Part shown: positions 43,734 through 53,081 of the stretch, one piece after another
Layout: every line of letters starts with the position of its first letter
How positions within the stretch are numbered: the stretch's first letter is position 1
Origin: Microbacteriaceae bacterium
GTDB taxonomy: Bacteria; Actinomycetota; Actinomycetes; Actinomycetales; Microbacteriaceae
DNA length: 64,000 nt
Assembly (NCBI GenBank): GCA_025464975.1
Contig: JAODMT010000020.1
Coordinates: 1 to 64,000, forward strand
Reading direction: 5' to 3'
Notes under the pieces: model-generated
Seen by the model: the letters and a program-made list of their open reading frames with translations, nothing else
Told to the model about the DNA's origin: nothing
The model's database searches: none
Position numbers and translations under genes: made by a program

Positions 43734-44834
43734 ATGACGTCGGCTGACGGGCTAGAAGCGCGCGTTGATTTCGCTGGGATTCAGGCACTCTCCTCGCGCG
43801 AGGCGGGTTACGCCGTAGCGCTCAAGTGCCTTCAGGTGCAGGCGGATGCCGAAGCTCGCGATCCCTCGCTGAGAACGGCTGATCGCGTGGCGTTGCATGA
43901 GGCCGCGTGGCCCTGGTACACGGGCGCTCTCGGGGAGATCGAAGTCGGCGAGATGCTTAAGAGTCTGGGTCCGCAATGGTTCGTGCGACATTCAGTGCCG
44001 ATCGGCACCGGTACGAAAGATGTGGACCACCTGGTCATTGGGCCTGGCGGAGTGTTTGCGATCAACACCAAGCACCACCGGGCCGCGTCCATCTGGGTCG
44101 GTGACCATGTCCTTCGAGTTAACAACGCGAACACTCCGCATCTAAAGATTGCACGAAGCGACACACTTGATGTCGCGCGTCGACTGGCAACCAAGGTCGG
44201 GTTTCCCGTGCCAGTGACATCAGTTATCGCCGTTCTGAACGCGAATTCGATCGTCGACCGGAGAGAGCCCAACAACCGCCCGGTCTCAGTGGTCGATGCG
44301 AAACGGCTCGTCGCGTGGCTCGTCGGGAAACCGCAGCACCTAAACGACACCAAATTGGCGCTGATCAAGCTTGCGGCCGAGGAACCCGAAACATGGCATA
44401 TCGATCCGCGAGCAGCCGACACCCTGCGGGTGATGCAACGATTCGATCGACTGGCAGCCCAGATCGAGACGCCAAGCAATCCGGCAGGGACTCAAAAGAG
44501 AGACCGACCCACGCCGCGTCGAGCCCCGGCGCGACCGACGCCGCGTCAGGCCTCTGCGCGCCCCACGCCGCGTCGGGCCCCTGCGCGCGGCAGGGGGCCG
44601 AAGAAATCGACTTCAGGTGATCTCCTCAAACTGTGGTTCGCGGTCGGGGTCGTCATCGTAGCGATCAGCATCCTTCGCGGCGTTGCCGACCAGCCATGCA
44701 CGTCGCCGATCACGTGCGTCATCCCGTCCCTCTATCTGGCGTTCAAGCCGCTCTTGATATTGGGAGCGATTGCCGCGATTGGGGCGGGTGCGATCGGGAC
44801 TCTGATCTGGTTAGTGCGACGCGTCTCGCGTTGA
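43734..44834 (+). CDS. NERD-domain protein with PTPRRAPA repeats and membrane end
   Basis: A 366-residue protein. Residues about 60-180 fit the nuclease-related NERD domain: GALGEIEVGEML, VDHLVIGPGGVFAINTKHH (Asp and Glu/Gln-Lys-like catalytic region) and DVARRLATKVGFP. A basic linker repeats PTPRRAPAR three times near residues 258-288 (30-bp units at 44505-44592). Two membrane helices end the protein (FAVGVVIVAISILRG and LILGAIAAIGAGAIGTLIWL). GGGGTAGGG precedes ATG 43734. NERD proteins are presumed DNA-acting; membrane anchoring is read from sequence. Confidence 0.85.
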   Translation: MTSADGLEARVDFAGIQALSSREAGYAVALKCLQVQADAEARDPSLRTADRVALHEAAWPWYTGALGEIEVGEMLKSLGPQWFVRHSVPIGTGTKDVDHLVIGPGGVFAINTKHHRAASIWVGDHVLRVNNANTPHLKIARSDTLDVARRLATKVGFPVPVTSVIAVLNANSIVDRREPNNRPVSVVDAKRLVAWLVGKPQHLNDTKLALIKLAAEEPETWHIDPRAADTLRVMQRFDRLAAQIETPSNPAGTQKRDRPTPRRAPARPTPRQASARPTPRRAPARGRGPKKSTSGDLLKLWFAVGVVIVAISILRGVADQPCTSPITCVIPSLYLAFKPLLILGAIAAIGAGAIGTLIWLVRRVSR

Positions 44835-44954
44835 CCGATCAGAATCTTTCGCGCCGGCTGTCCGCTCGCGCTGTCCGGCGGGGCCAGTGGCACGCCTGTC
44901 TTCAGTTCACCGCCTTGTTCACGAGCGCGCCTGAATCGGGCGGCGAGGTGGGAC

Positions 44955-45515
44955 TCAGCCGTCGAGGCGCGAATGCTCCCCGATGTGGTGCCAGGTGCGG
45001 TTGTGGTAGACGAGGGGCGCGACATTCGTCCCTGAGATGTTGGCCTGCAACGCGTGCACTGCGACAACTGTCGACCCGCCCGCCTCCATCCGGTTGATTA
45101 CCCGGCCACGGATCCACACCGGGGCACCCGGCAGGAATGGTTCGCCGGTGATCAGTCTGTCCCAACCCGAGCGGTCGGCAAAGCGGTCGACGCCGCTCGT
45201 TGCGAACAGTTTTGCGACATCCAATTGGTCCGCGTCGAGCAGGTGCACCACAACGGTGTCGGCCTTCTGAATAGTCGGCGCGCTCGATGACTGGCCCGAG
45301 ATCGAGAAGACGAGCAGCGCTGGTTCCGCGCTGACGGAGAACACGGATGTCGCCGTCAGGCCCACTGGACCATCGCCGGCATCGGCAGTGATGACAGCAA
45401 CCCCAGCTGGGTGATTGCGGAAGGCGAGCTTGAATTCGTCCGCGCTCAAGCCCCCTAGTTCTGGGAGCGACTGCACTCGGTCGACGTGCAACGCCGGTTG
45501 GTTTTGTTCACGCAC
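44955..45515 (-). CDS. Flavin reductase family protein
   Basis: A 186-residue split-barrel flavin reductase. FRNHPAGVAVITADAGDG and VGLTATSVFSVSAEPALLVF are the conserved FMN/FAD-binding segments. APVWIRGRVINRMEAGGSTV and the end HNRTWHHIG complete the family pattern. Such proteins supply reduced flavin to monooxygenases; no partner gene is adjacent. The start is GTG 45515. Confidence 0.92.
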   Translation of the reverse strand: MREQNQPALHVDRVQSLPELGGLSADEFKLAFRNHPAGVAVITADAGDGPVGLTATSVFSVSAEPALLVFSISGQSSSAPTIQKADTVVVHLLDADQLDVAKLFATSGVDRFADRSGWDRLITGEPFLPGAPVWIRGRVINRMEAGGSTVVAVHALQANISGTNVAPLVYHNRTWHHIGEHSRLDG

Positions 45516-45616
45516 TGCGCCCTCACGATCTGTTCATTGTCTCGTTACAGAATCGCGCGCAGTTCAGCCTGATGCAATTTTCGTGTCTCCGTATGACGGT
45601 GCTGAGGTAAATGCTC

Positions 45617-47413
45617 CTAGCCGCGGCGAGGCTTGCGCGGCGGCCGGTCGTCCTGGTCGTCTCGTCGGGCGCGGTCAGGACGGAGTTCGATGAGTTTGCC
45701 GCTGATACGGGTTCCCTCCAACTTGGCAAGAACCGCCTCCGACAGGTCCGCGGGAAGTTCGACGAGCGAGAAGGAGGGGAGGATCTTGATCGCGCCGAAG
45801 TCTTCACGACTGAGCCCTCCTTCGTTGGCGAGCGCTCCGACGATCTGGCGGGGCTCCACCTTGTGCCGCTTGCCGACCTCGATCCGATAGGAGGCCATCG
45901 GACTGGCGCTCGGCCGGGCGCGTCGCTCTGGACGCTCAGCCCGTTCGGAGCGCTCGACCCGGCCGCCACGATCGTCACGGCTGCTCCGGTCAGGGCGATC
46001 GGGCCGGTCGCCGCGGGAGTGATCTTCGCGTTCGTAACGGTGTGCGCGCGCGTCGTCGGGGGAGAGCAGCAGCGGCGTCTCGCCTTGGGCGACGACCGCG
46101 AGGGCAGCGGCAACATCGGCCTCAGGCACATCGTGATGTTCGACGTAGTGACCGATGATGTCGCGGAAGAGTCCGATTCGGTCTGCTTGGCCGAGAGCTT
46201 CAGTAATCGCATCGTCGAAGCGCGCCAGACGTGTGACATTGACGTCCTCGACGCTCGGCAGCTGCATTTGCGTAAGCGGCTGACGGGTCGCCTTCTCGAT
46301 GGCGATGAGGAGCCGACGCTCGCGCGGGGTGACGAAACTGATCGCGGCACCGCTGCGCCCGGCCCGTCCGGTTCGACCGATGCGGTGGACGTACGACTCC
46401 GTGTCGATGGGGATGTCGTAGTTGACGACGTGACTGATCCGCTCGACGTCGAGGCCTCGGGCGGCGACATCCGTGGCAACCAGAATGTCGAGCTTGCCGG
46501 ATTTGAGCTGCTCGACAGTGCGCTCCCGCTGAACCTGGGCCACATCTCCGTTGATCGCCGCCGCGGAGTAGCCGCGGGCACGCAGCTTCTCGGCGAGCGT
46601 CTCCGTCTCATTCTTGGTGCGGACGAACACGATCATTCCCTCGAAGTTCTCCACCTCGAGGATGCGCGTGAGAGCGTCGACCTTCTGCGGATAGGACACC
46701 ATCAGGTAGCGCTGTGTCGTGTTCGCAGAGGTGGTGGTCTTGTTCTTGACCGTGATCTCTTCGGGATCGTGCAGGTACTTCTTCGAAATCCGTCGGATCT
46801 GTGCGGGCATGGTGGCCGAGAACAGCGCGACCTGTTTGTCATCCGGGGTGTCGGCGAGGATCGTCTCGACATCCTCGGCGAAGCCCATCTTGAGCATCTC
46901 GTCGGCCTCGTCGAGCACCAGATACTTGAGCTGCGACAGGTCGAGGGTGCCTTTGTCGAGGTGGTCCATGATGCGACCAGGGGTGCCGACCACGACGTGG
47001 ACACCGCGCCGCAACGCCGAGAGTTGAACACCGTAGCCTTGGCCGCCGTACACGGGCAAGACGTGCACGCCACGCACGTGTGCGGCGTATTTCTCGAACG
47101 CTTCGCAGACCTGCAGCGCGAGCTCACGGGTTGGGGCGAGGACGAGCGCCTGGGGGCTCTTCTGTGACACGTCGAGGCGCGAAAGAATCGGCAACGCAAA
47201 TGCGGCAGTCTTCCCCGTGCCGGTCTGCGCGAGGCCGACGACGTCACGCCCGGCGAGCAGCAGAGGGATGGTCGCGGCCTGGATCGCCGACGGAGTCTCG
47301 TACCCGACATCCTTCAGCGCCTTGAGCACCGCGTCATTGAGCCCAAGCTCAGAGAAGGTAATCGATTCGCGTGCAGCGTCTGCTTCGCTCTGCACTGTTT
47401 CCGGGGCCGTCAT
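45617..47413 (-). CDS. deaD: DEAD-box RNA helicase (DeaD/CsdA type)
   Basis: A 598-residue helicase. The Q motif region has GYETPSAIQ, motif I is AQTGTGKTAAF, motif Ia APTRELALQ, motif II VLDEADEML, motif III FSATMP and motif VI HRIGRTGRAG. After an Arg/Asp-rich linker (residues about 455-505) a DbpA-type RNA-binding domain reads YRIEVGKRHKVEPRQIVGAL. It ends in a basic tail. It should act in ribosome assembly and mRNA turnover, often in the cold. Its start is ATG 47413. The long plus-strand frame opposite it is a shadow. Confidence 0.95.
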   Translation of the reverse strand: MTAPETVQSEADAARESITFSELGLNDAVLKALKDVGYETPSAIQAATIPLLLAGRDVVGLAQTGTGKTAAFALPILSRLDVSQKSPQALVLAPTRELALQVCEAFEKYAAHVRGVHVLPVYGGQGYGVQLSALRRGVHVVVGTPGRIMDHLDKGTLDLSQLKYLVLDEADEMLKMGFAEDVETILADTPDDKQVALFSATMPAQIRRISKKYLHDPEEITVKNKTTTSANTTQRYLMVSYPQKVDALTRILEVENFEGMIVFVRTKNETETLAEKLRARGYSAAAINGDVAQVQRERTVEQLKSGKLDILVATDVAARGLDVERISHVVNYDIPIDTESYVHRIGRTGRAGRSGAAISFVTPRERRLLIAIEKATRQPLTQMQLPSVEDVNVTRLARFDDAITEALGQADRIGLFRDIIGHYVEHHDVPEADVAAALAVVAQGETPLLLSPDDARAHRYEREDHSRGDRPDRPDRSSRDDRGGRVERSERAERPERRARPSASPMASYRIEVGKRHKVEPRQIVGALANEGGLSREDFGAIKILPSFSLVELPADLSEAVLAKLEGTRISGKLIELRPDRARRDDQDDRPPRKPRRG

Positions 47414-47589
47414 GGTTCAACGGTATCCGAACTGGCCACCGCTTCGTGACCCATTGGATGCGTCAAGCGATCCGAATTTGTGCGCTACAACTTCGTCCGC
47501 CAACCCCGCTGCACGGCTTGGTTGTGCAGCAGGAATGGCACTGACGCTCGGATGGACTTCGGGTTGAGCGATGAAGCTGCCGCCGTCTC

Positions 47590-48939
47590 TCACCGCTTCA
47601 GCACGGTGGTTACCCGCGATCGGCCGACCCGCCACTCTCGCCCGGAGGGGTTGAGGCGCGGAGGTGGGATCAGGTGCGGGATTCCGTGGCGCATGACGAG
47701 CCTGAAGTCGCTGTGATGGAGCATGTGGTGATGCGCCGGGCAGAGGAGCACCCCGTTGCTGACGTCGGTCGGGCCACCCCAGCTCCAATCGATGACGTGA
47801 TGCGCGTCACACCAGGCGGGGGGAGCGCCGCAGTTGGGCCAGATGTATCCGCCGTCCCGCACGGTCAGCGCCAAGCGCTGCGCGTGGCTGAAAAGTCGGC
47901 GCGGCAGACCAAACGAAAGGATCTCACCGCGATCGCCCAACCGCATAAGGCGGATCTCGGCGTCGCAGGACAGTTCACGGGCATGCTTGGCGGCGATCGG
48001 CTCCTGGACCCCGGACAGCCACGCAACACCGGAGCCCGAGATGTAGTCACTCGCCCTCACCGTGAGCACGATGGTGGCCTTGCTTCTGGGGATCGTTGTG
48101 TCGGCGAGGATACCGGCTGTGATCACCCCCACCAGGATGTCGCAGTTGCGCTGCCCCGGGGTGCGCAACTCCGGCAGCGATTCGTCGTCGGATTCCTCCC
48201 GAAAACGGGGCGAACATCCCGGAGCAGAGTAGGAATCGATCATGGCCCGGAACGTCGCGGCCGCGGTCGGGTCGAGCTGACCATACAGGGGCGTCATGCC
48301 GTTGCGTTCACGCCCGAGCTTGACCTCTCGTCGCATTCGCAGCTCTTCGTCACGAGGCTCAGCACCGTCGGCATCGAGCGTGTCCCGCCACAGGCGAGCC
48401 TGAATGCCGATCAGGTCCGCGGAATCCTCCCGAGCCCGCTCGACCAGGCACCGCTCGGCCTCGAACAAGTCGTCTGGCGCGCAGCGCTCGGCCGCCTGCT
48501 GAAGGTTTTGCGTGATCATCGCGGCGGCATCCGCGGCGATCTCTCCGCGGGTGAGCGCTGCCGCGACATGCGAATACAGAGGCGGCAGGGGAGTGCCGTC
48601 CAGCGCGGCCCGATTGCGCACCAGGGCGCCCAACCTCATTCGCCGCCCTGCTTCCGAAGGTGCCACCCGAGTGATTTGCTCGATCAGGTGACCTGGACGG
48701 CGCTGTCCCATGCGGTACGACAGTCCGGCGGTACCCAGTTCGTGCCGAGACCGCTCCGCGACCTCCGCTGCGGTCGAAATTCGGAGCGCGTCGACGAATC
48801 GGCCCAGTTGCTCACCCGTTTCCAGTCTCGAAAGGAGGCGATCATCGTCGAGGGTCTCCGCCGGCACGGCGCACGCGACGGCCAACAGAGCCATCGCCTG
48901 CTGCAGTTCGGCCTCGGAGTCACCGTCTTGGATGTTCAC
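47590..48939 (-). CDS. DUF222 and HNH endonuclease domain protein
   Basis: A 449-residue protein. The N-terminal two thirds is the helical DUF222 domain (LLSRLETGEQLGRFVDALRI, LPPLYSHVAAALTRGEI). The C-terminal HNH nuclease reads CDAHHVIDWSWGGPTDVSN and LLCPAHHHMLHHSDF. Families of such proteins are multiplied in Microbacteriaceae; some resemble 13E12 mobile-repeat proteins of mycobacteria. The biological role is unknown. The start is GTG 48939. Confidence 0.92.
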   Translation of the reverse strand: MNIQDGDSEAELQQAMALLAVACAVPAETLDDDRLLSRLETGEQLGRFVDALRISTAAEVAERSRHELGTAGLSYRMGQRRPGHLIEQITRVAPSEAGRRMRLGALVRNRAALDGTPLPPLYSHVAAALTRGEIAADAAAMITQNLQQAAERCAPDDLFEAERCLVERAREDSADLIGIQARLWRDTLDADGAEPRDEELRMRREVKLGRERNGMTPLYGQLDPTAAATFRAMIDSYSAPGCSPRFREESDDESLPELRTPGQRNCDILVGVITAGILADTTIPRSKATIVLTVRASDYISGSGVAWLSGVQEPIAAKHARELSCDAEIRLMRLGDRGEILSFGLPRRLFSHAQRLALTVRDGGYIWPNCGAPPAWCDAHHVIDWSWGGPTDVSNGVLLCPAHHHMLHHSDFRLVMRHGIPHLIPPPRLNPSGREWRVGRSRVTTVLKR

Positions 48940-49094
48940 AACTAGATTCTGACAGGCACCACCGACATCCCTTTTGTGCTGGTCAAACGCCTTTTTTCGG
49001 TGGATAACGCTTGTTGGAGGCGACCTGTGGAGGAGATGACCATTCCGAGCGTCACCTCGAGAACGTTTGGTCGTCGCGTGACTAGATTGAGGAG

Positions 49095-49982
49095 ATGACC
49101 AAATGGAACGTCGAGAACATCCCGTCGCAGAGTGGCCGGACCATCATCGTCACTGGAGCCAACAGCGGCCTCGGCCGGGCCACGACTAGCGCCCTGGCTC
49201 GAGCCGGCGGCCGGGTCGTGATGGCCGTGCGAGACCTGAACCGCGGGGCGGCCGTCGCGGCCACCATCACCGGCGACGTTGAGGTGCGCGAACTCGATCT
49301 CGCCGACCTGTCGTCGGTGCGGCGCTTCGCCGGCGAATGGAACGAGCCGATTGATGTGCTCGTCAACAACGCCGGAGTCATGGCGGTGCCGCAGGGCACC
49401 ACCAAAGACGGCTTCGAAACCCAGTTCGGCACCAACCACCTCGGCCATTTCGCGCTCACCAACCTCCTGCTTCCGCGCATCACAGATCGGGTGGTGACGG
49501 TGTCGTCCACCGCGCATCGCGTCGGCGCCATCGACCTCGACGATCTCAACTGGAGGTCGCGTCCATGCAAAACGTGGGCGGTCTACGGTCAGTCCAAGCT
49601 GGCCAACCTCCTGTTCACCCTCGAGCTGGAGCGCAGGCTCGCGAGCGACGGATCGGCCGTGCGGGCATTCGCCGCGCATCCGGGCTATGCCGCAACCAAT
49701 CTGCAGAGCCATTCCGGAAACCGGATGATGAACGGTTTGATGGCGGTGGGCAACAAGCTGATGGCTCAGAGTGAGCAGATGGGGGCGTTGCCGAGCCTGT
49801 TCGCGGCCACTCAGGATCTTCCTGGCGCGAGCTATGTTGGGCCGGATGGCCGCAGCGAGCAACGCGGGTACCCGACCCTGGTCGGCCGCACCGCCGCCGC
49901 GAGCGACGTCGAGATGGCGAAGAAGCTCTGGACCGCGTCGGAGCAGCTGACCGGCGTGAGCTATCCGTCGCTCGCGCGCTGA
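49095..49982 (+). CDS. Short-chain dehydrogenase/reductase
   Basis: A 295-residue SDR of the retinol-dehydrogenase-like group. The cofactor motif is TGANSGLGRA, NNAGVMAVP follows, and YGQSKLANLLF holds the catalytic Tyr and Lys with Ser in VSSTAHR. GGAG abuts ATG 49095, and a TAGATT -10-like hexamer lies 6 bases upstream, so the transcript may be leaderless. The substrate is unknown. Confidence 0.93.
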   Translation: MTKWNVENIPSQSGRTIIVTGANSGLGRATTSALARAGGRVVMAVRDLNRGAAVAATITGDVEVRELDLADLSSVRRFAGEWNEPIDVLVNNAGVMAVPQGTTKDGFETQFGTNHLGHFALTNLLLPRITDRVVTVSSTAHRVGAIDLDDLNWRSRPCKTWAVYGQSKLANLLFTLELERRLASDGSAVRAFAAHPGYAATNLQSHSGNRMMNGLMAVGNKLMAQSEQMGALPSLFAATQDLPGASYVGPDGRSEQRGYPTLVGRTAAASDVEMAKKLWTASEQLTGVSYPSLAR

Positions 49983-49996
49983 CGCGAGCAGGCTCG

Positions 49997-52021
49997 CTAC
50001 ATCGCCTCGCCGGTATAGGAGTACTTGACGAACACCTCGGATGCGAGGCCGGATTCCTCCAGTACGCCCTGCACGGCGGTGAGCATGTACTTCGAGTCCC
50101 AACCCATGTAGAGGAAGTGCGTTTCGTCTAGCGCATCCCAGTGCCCGTTCCAGGCCTGCGACTCGAAGATCGGGCCACCGCGTCGAGCGCTGAAGGTGAC
50201 GACGTGGTCGCGCGCATCCGCCCAGAGCCGTTTGAACACCCGGTTGAAGAGGTACTTGACGTCGGGGACCTCCCAGTGCTCGCCGCGGTATTCGACATAC
50301 TCGAACTCTCGCTCCCAGCCGCGAGGCCACCCTCGCCTCCGCTGCGCGTCGAGGATCGGTGTGAGTCCATCGTCGTCGATGCCGACCGTCGCCGGACGCG
50401 CCCAGATGCGCAGGAAATCGGCCGTCAGCCGCGCGGTGCGCTCGGCGATAGCGGAGGTTCCCCACGCGGGAGTGTCGATAAGCTCGCGGGTCGCGGCGAT
50501 CGCGCTCTTCGCGTAGACGCCTGTTCGCTTATCCGGGAACGACGTGTCGGCCGCGCGCTCGGCCAGCCGCTCCTCGAGAAGGCTGAGGTTGCCGAGCGAC
50601 TGCGCCAGGGCTCGATGGCTGTTTTGCTCGTCCTCGCTGTAGTCGGCCCATTCCCGCACTCCGTCGCCGCTCCAGGTATCTCCCGGTGCCAGCGGAAATA
50701 TGTGCTCCACTTCCAGGTCGATCACGCTGTCGACGCCAGCGAGGCGCCCGAGCACGTAGGCGGCGTGGGGGAGTGCCCCGTACTTCAAGGCGACGCGCAC
50801 GCGCTCGTCCGATGGAGTGATCCGGGCAATCGCTTCGACCAGGCTGTCCGGCCCCTCGTCTCGCGCGCGGCATAGGCGGGCCACCAGTCGATCGCTGCCC
50901 AGGCCGACTGCCGTCCTGCGGATGAGCAGTGCCTGGACGTGTTCCAGGGTTTCGATCAGGGTGCGCCTGTCGACGACACCGCCCGAGTAGTCGCGATAGG
51001 CCCGCATCACGAGCGGGTACATCCGCCGGCCGAACGTGTTGACGTAGCCCAGCTGGCGTGCGAGCTCGTCGTCTGCCGCGTGCGCCGGCTCCATAAGCAC
51101 GCGATAGATCGCCGAGTAGTCTCTCCACTCGGCCGCAAGCGTGCGCAGCGTCTCGAGGCGCAGCCGCGGGAACTGGTGCCGGAATGCGTCGTACACCCCG
51201 CGTCCGCCTTGGACGTCGATCTCGCGGCCGGTCGTCATGACCAGATAGTGGCGCCAGAAGCTGGCAATGGATTCCCCGGTGTTCTGTTCGATCGGCACCC
51301 AGAAGGATCCCTCGATCTCGCTCTGCTCCGCATGCGACAGACCCATCAAGACGTAGTTGTGGATCAGCTCGTGGTCCCGGAGTGGCTCGCCCGTGGAGTT
51401 GAGGCTCTCGAAAGTCTGCTGGGCGTTCGCGTCCGCGCCGAGGGTTATGGCGACATGCTCCAGCCGCTGCAGACCTCGCCAGATCCGCGGGACTTCCTCA
51501 GAAGGCACCTGGCTGCGGAAGAAGGCGTAGTTGTCGTCGAACCGCGAATCGCGCTGCTCGGCGTCCGACGACCGGCGGTCGAGCACAACGCTCTCGAAAA
51601 CCTGTGCCCAGGCCCGGTGCGGGCGGAGCTTGGTTCGGGTCGGGTCGGTGGCGTGCACGAGCACGTTTTCGAGCTGGGCGGTGAGGGTGGGATCGTCGAC
51701 CTGCTCTGGTTGGTGCAGCACGGTGTGGTGAAGTGCAGCGATCAGCAGCATGAGTGTCGTGATTCGCTGCTGGCCATCGATGAGCACCAGTTCCGCCGCG
51801 TCGCCGTCGGCGCTCATCGTGGACAGCACCGAGCCGATGAAGTGCGTCTGCCTGTCTTCCGAGTCCGCAACGGCGCGGATGTCGGCGAGTAGCTGCTCGC
51901 ATCCGCCGATGTCCCAGCGGTACTGACGTTGATAGACGGGCACGACGATGGTCGTGTCCGCGGCGGAGAGCCAGCGAATCGTGTTGACCGCGGTGGCATC
52001 GATATTCGTGGCAGTGCCCAT
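49997..52021 (-). CDS. GmrSD-type (DUF262/DUF1524) restriction enzyme
   Basis: A 674-residue single-chain GmrSD-like protein. The N-terminal DUF262 domain has VPVYQRQYRWDIGGCEQLL and the diagnostic VLIDGQQRITTLMLL near residue 80. The DUF1524 nuclease domain has DLEVEHIFPLAPG near residue 434 with the catalytic His, then LGNLSLLEERLAERA and a Lys-Arg segment. About 115 further residues follow that standard members may lack. GmrSD enzymes cut glucosylated or other modified phage DNA. ATG 52021 is chosen because the upstream frame is not conserved-looking. No methylase is needed or present. Confidence 0.92.
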   Translation of the reverse strand: MGTATNIDATAVNTIRWLSAADTTIVVPVYQRQYRWDIGGCEQLLADIRAVADSEDRQTHFIGSVLSTMSADGDAAELVLIDGQQRITTLMLLIAALHHTVLHQPEQVDDPTLTAQLENVLVHATDPTRTKLRPHRAWAQVFESVVLDRRSSDAEQRDSRFDDNYAFFRSQVPSEEVPRIWRGLQRLEHVAITLGADANAQQTFESLNSTGEPLRDHELIHNYVLMGLSHAEQSEIEGSFWVPIEQNTGESIASFWRHYLVMTTGREIDVQGGRGVYDAFRHQFPRLRLETLRTLAAEWRDYSAIYRVLMEPAHAADDELARQLGYVNTFGRRMYPLVMRAYRDYSGGVVDRRTLIETLEHVQALLIRRTAVGLGSDRLVARLCRARDEGPDSLVEAIARITPSDERVRVALKYGALPHAAYVLGRLAGVDSVIDLEVEHIFPLAPGDTWSGDGVREWADYSEDEQNSHRALAQSLGNLSLLEERLAERAADTSFPDKRTGVYAKSAIAATRELIDTPAWGTSAIAERTARLTADFLRIWARPATVGIDDDGLTPILDAQRRRGWPRGWEREFEYVEYRGEHWEVPDVKYLFNRVFKRLWADARDHVVTFSARRGGPIFESQAWNGHWDALDETHFLYMGWDSKYMLTAVQGVLEESGLASEVFVKYSYTGEAM

Positions 52022-52167
52022 AGTCTCGCTTCGCCCTTCGGAACGCTGTCTCTCGAGCATCCCGGGAAACCAGTGTATTCGGAACGCCTGCGCGCATCGT
52101 TCACGGACACACTCGCCACCAGGACGACCCGCGAGGGAGCGCTCGGGCTGCACGGAGGGCCCATATG

Positions 52168-52179
52168 TAGGCTTGCCTA
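52168..52179. promoter_or_regulatory. DtxR/IdeR-like palindrome
   Basis: TAGGC-TT-GCCTA is a perfect palindrome that resembles the centre of an IdeR/DtxR iron box (TTAGGTTAGCCTAA type). It lies 41 bases before the ATG of an oxygenase-like gene. Iron control is inference. Confidence 0.4.
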
Positions 52180-52220
52180 AGTTGGGCCTGTAAAAACGCG
52201 CTGGCCCCTTACGAAAGGAC

Positions 52221-53006
52221 ATGATCCACAACATGGGTTATATCAAGTCACCCGCTCTCGAGGAGACCGGCTACGTAGTACTCGACCGCTACAACCAGGA
52301 GCTCGACCCCAAGGAGTGGCTCGACATCGAGTTCGTCGACTGGAAGTCGTCGGGCGAAACGCAGTTCGCGCCGCTGGCCAGCGCGAAGGGCGAAATCGAG
52401 GTCAACGGCTTCTGGAACCACAAGCCGCCGCGCACCGACAAGGACGGGGTGTGGATCCCGTCGCAGGTGGAAAAGGCGCCGAATCTCGTGCGCCGCGCGC
52501 AGGAGCCGGGCGCGAACGTCGGCCGCTGCCGTGTGATCGAGTTGCAGCCCAACAACTATGCGGACGCCCTGTATAACCTGCATCAGGACGACAACAACCG
52601 CCTCAACCCCGACGGCACCGGTTGGGTCGTTCGTGGCTTCTTCAACCTGACCGACGACAAGGACAGCTATTTCGTCCTGCGCGACAACCGCACCGACCCG
52701 GGCGTCGAGTACCGAATTGCCCTGCCGGCCGGCGCTCAGTTGCTCGTTGACACGCAGCGGCTCTGGCACGCCACCGCCCATAATGGCGCCGAGCCCCGCT
52801 ACTGCCTGATCACCTCATGGGAGTCGGGCCCCGAGCTCGACGCCTACATCGAGAAGTACAACGGCGTGAACCGCGTGCCGAACGTGGAGGTGTCGCAGGA
52901 CATCCTCGACGCGGGCCAGGCCGAGCAGACCCGCCGTATTGCGGCACGCGCCGCCTTCTACGCGGCCAAGGGCCAGGCGGAGAAGACGGCGATGAGCGAG
53001 GCCTGA
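52221..53006 (+). CDS. Fe/2-oxoglutarate oxygenase-like protein
   Basis: A 261-residue protein with a jelly-roll pattern. NLHQDDNNRLNPDG gives His-x-Asp and RLWHATAHNG the distal His of a facial-triad iron site; EPRYCLITSWES follows with an Arg where 2-oxoglutarate would bind. I do not recognise a named family. GAAAGGA lies 2 bases before ATG 52221 and about 13 before ATG 52233, so either may be used. Downstream is a strong terminator, so the gene stands alone. Confidence 0.8.
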   Translation: MIHNMGYIKSPALEETGYVVLDRYNQELDPKEWLDIEFVDWKSSGETQFAPLASAKGEIEVNGFWNHKPPRTDKDGVWIPSQVEKAPNLVRRAQEPGANVGRCRVIELQPNNYADALYNLHQDDNNRLNPDGTGWVVRGFFNLTDDKDSYFVLRDNRTDPGVEYRIALPAGAQLLVDTQRLWHATAHNGAEPRYCLITSWESGPELDAYIEKYNGVNRVPNVEVSQDILDAGQAEQTRRIAARAAFYAAKGQAEKTAMSEA

Positions 53007-53024
53007 TAGGTCGGCTGCTCCCCT

Positions 53025-53060
53025 GCGAAAGGCTCCGGTCGTGCGACCGGGGCCTTTCGC
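53025..53060 (+). terminator. Terminator after the oxygenase-like gene
   Basis: GCGAAAGGC and GCCTTTCGC arms with an inner CCGGTC/GACCGG pair form a long stem 19 bases after the stop. It lies between two convergent genes and may serve both. Confidence 0.85.
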
Positions 53061-53081
53061 CGTTCCGGGTGTGCGGAGCGC

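Noticed and set aside
43081-44834. RHH gene plus NERD gene as a toxin-antitoxin pair
   Set aside because: They are divergent, the NERD protein is large and membrane-anchored, and the RHH gene leads a separate exporter operon. A shared operator alone is not enough.
45611-47167. A 518-residue plus-strand frame opposite the DEAD-box helicase
   Set aside because: All helicase motifs are intact on the other strand; the frame has no known domain.
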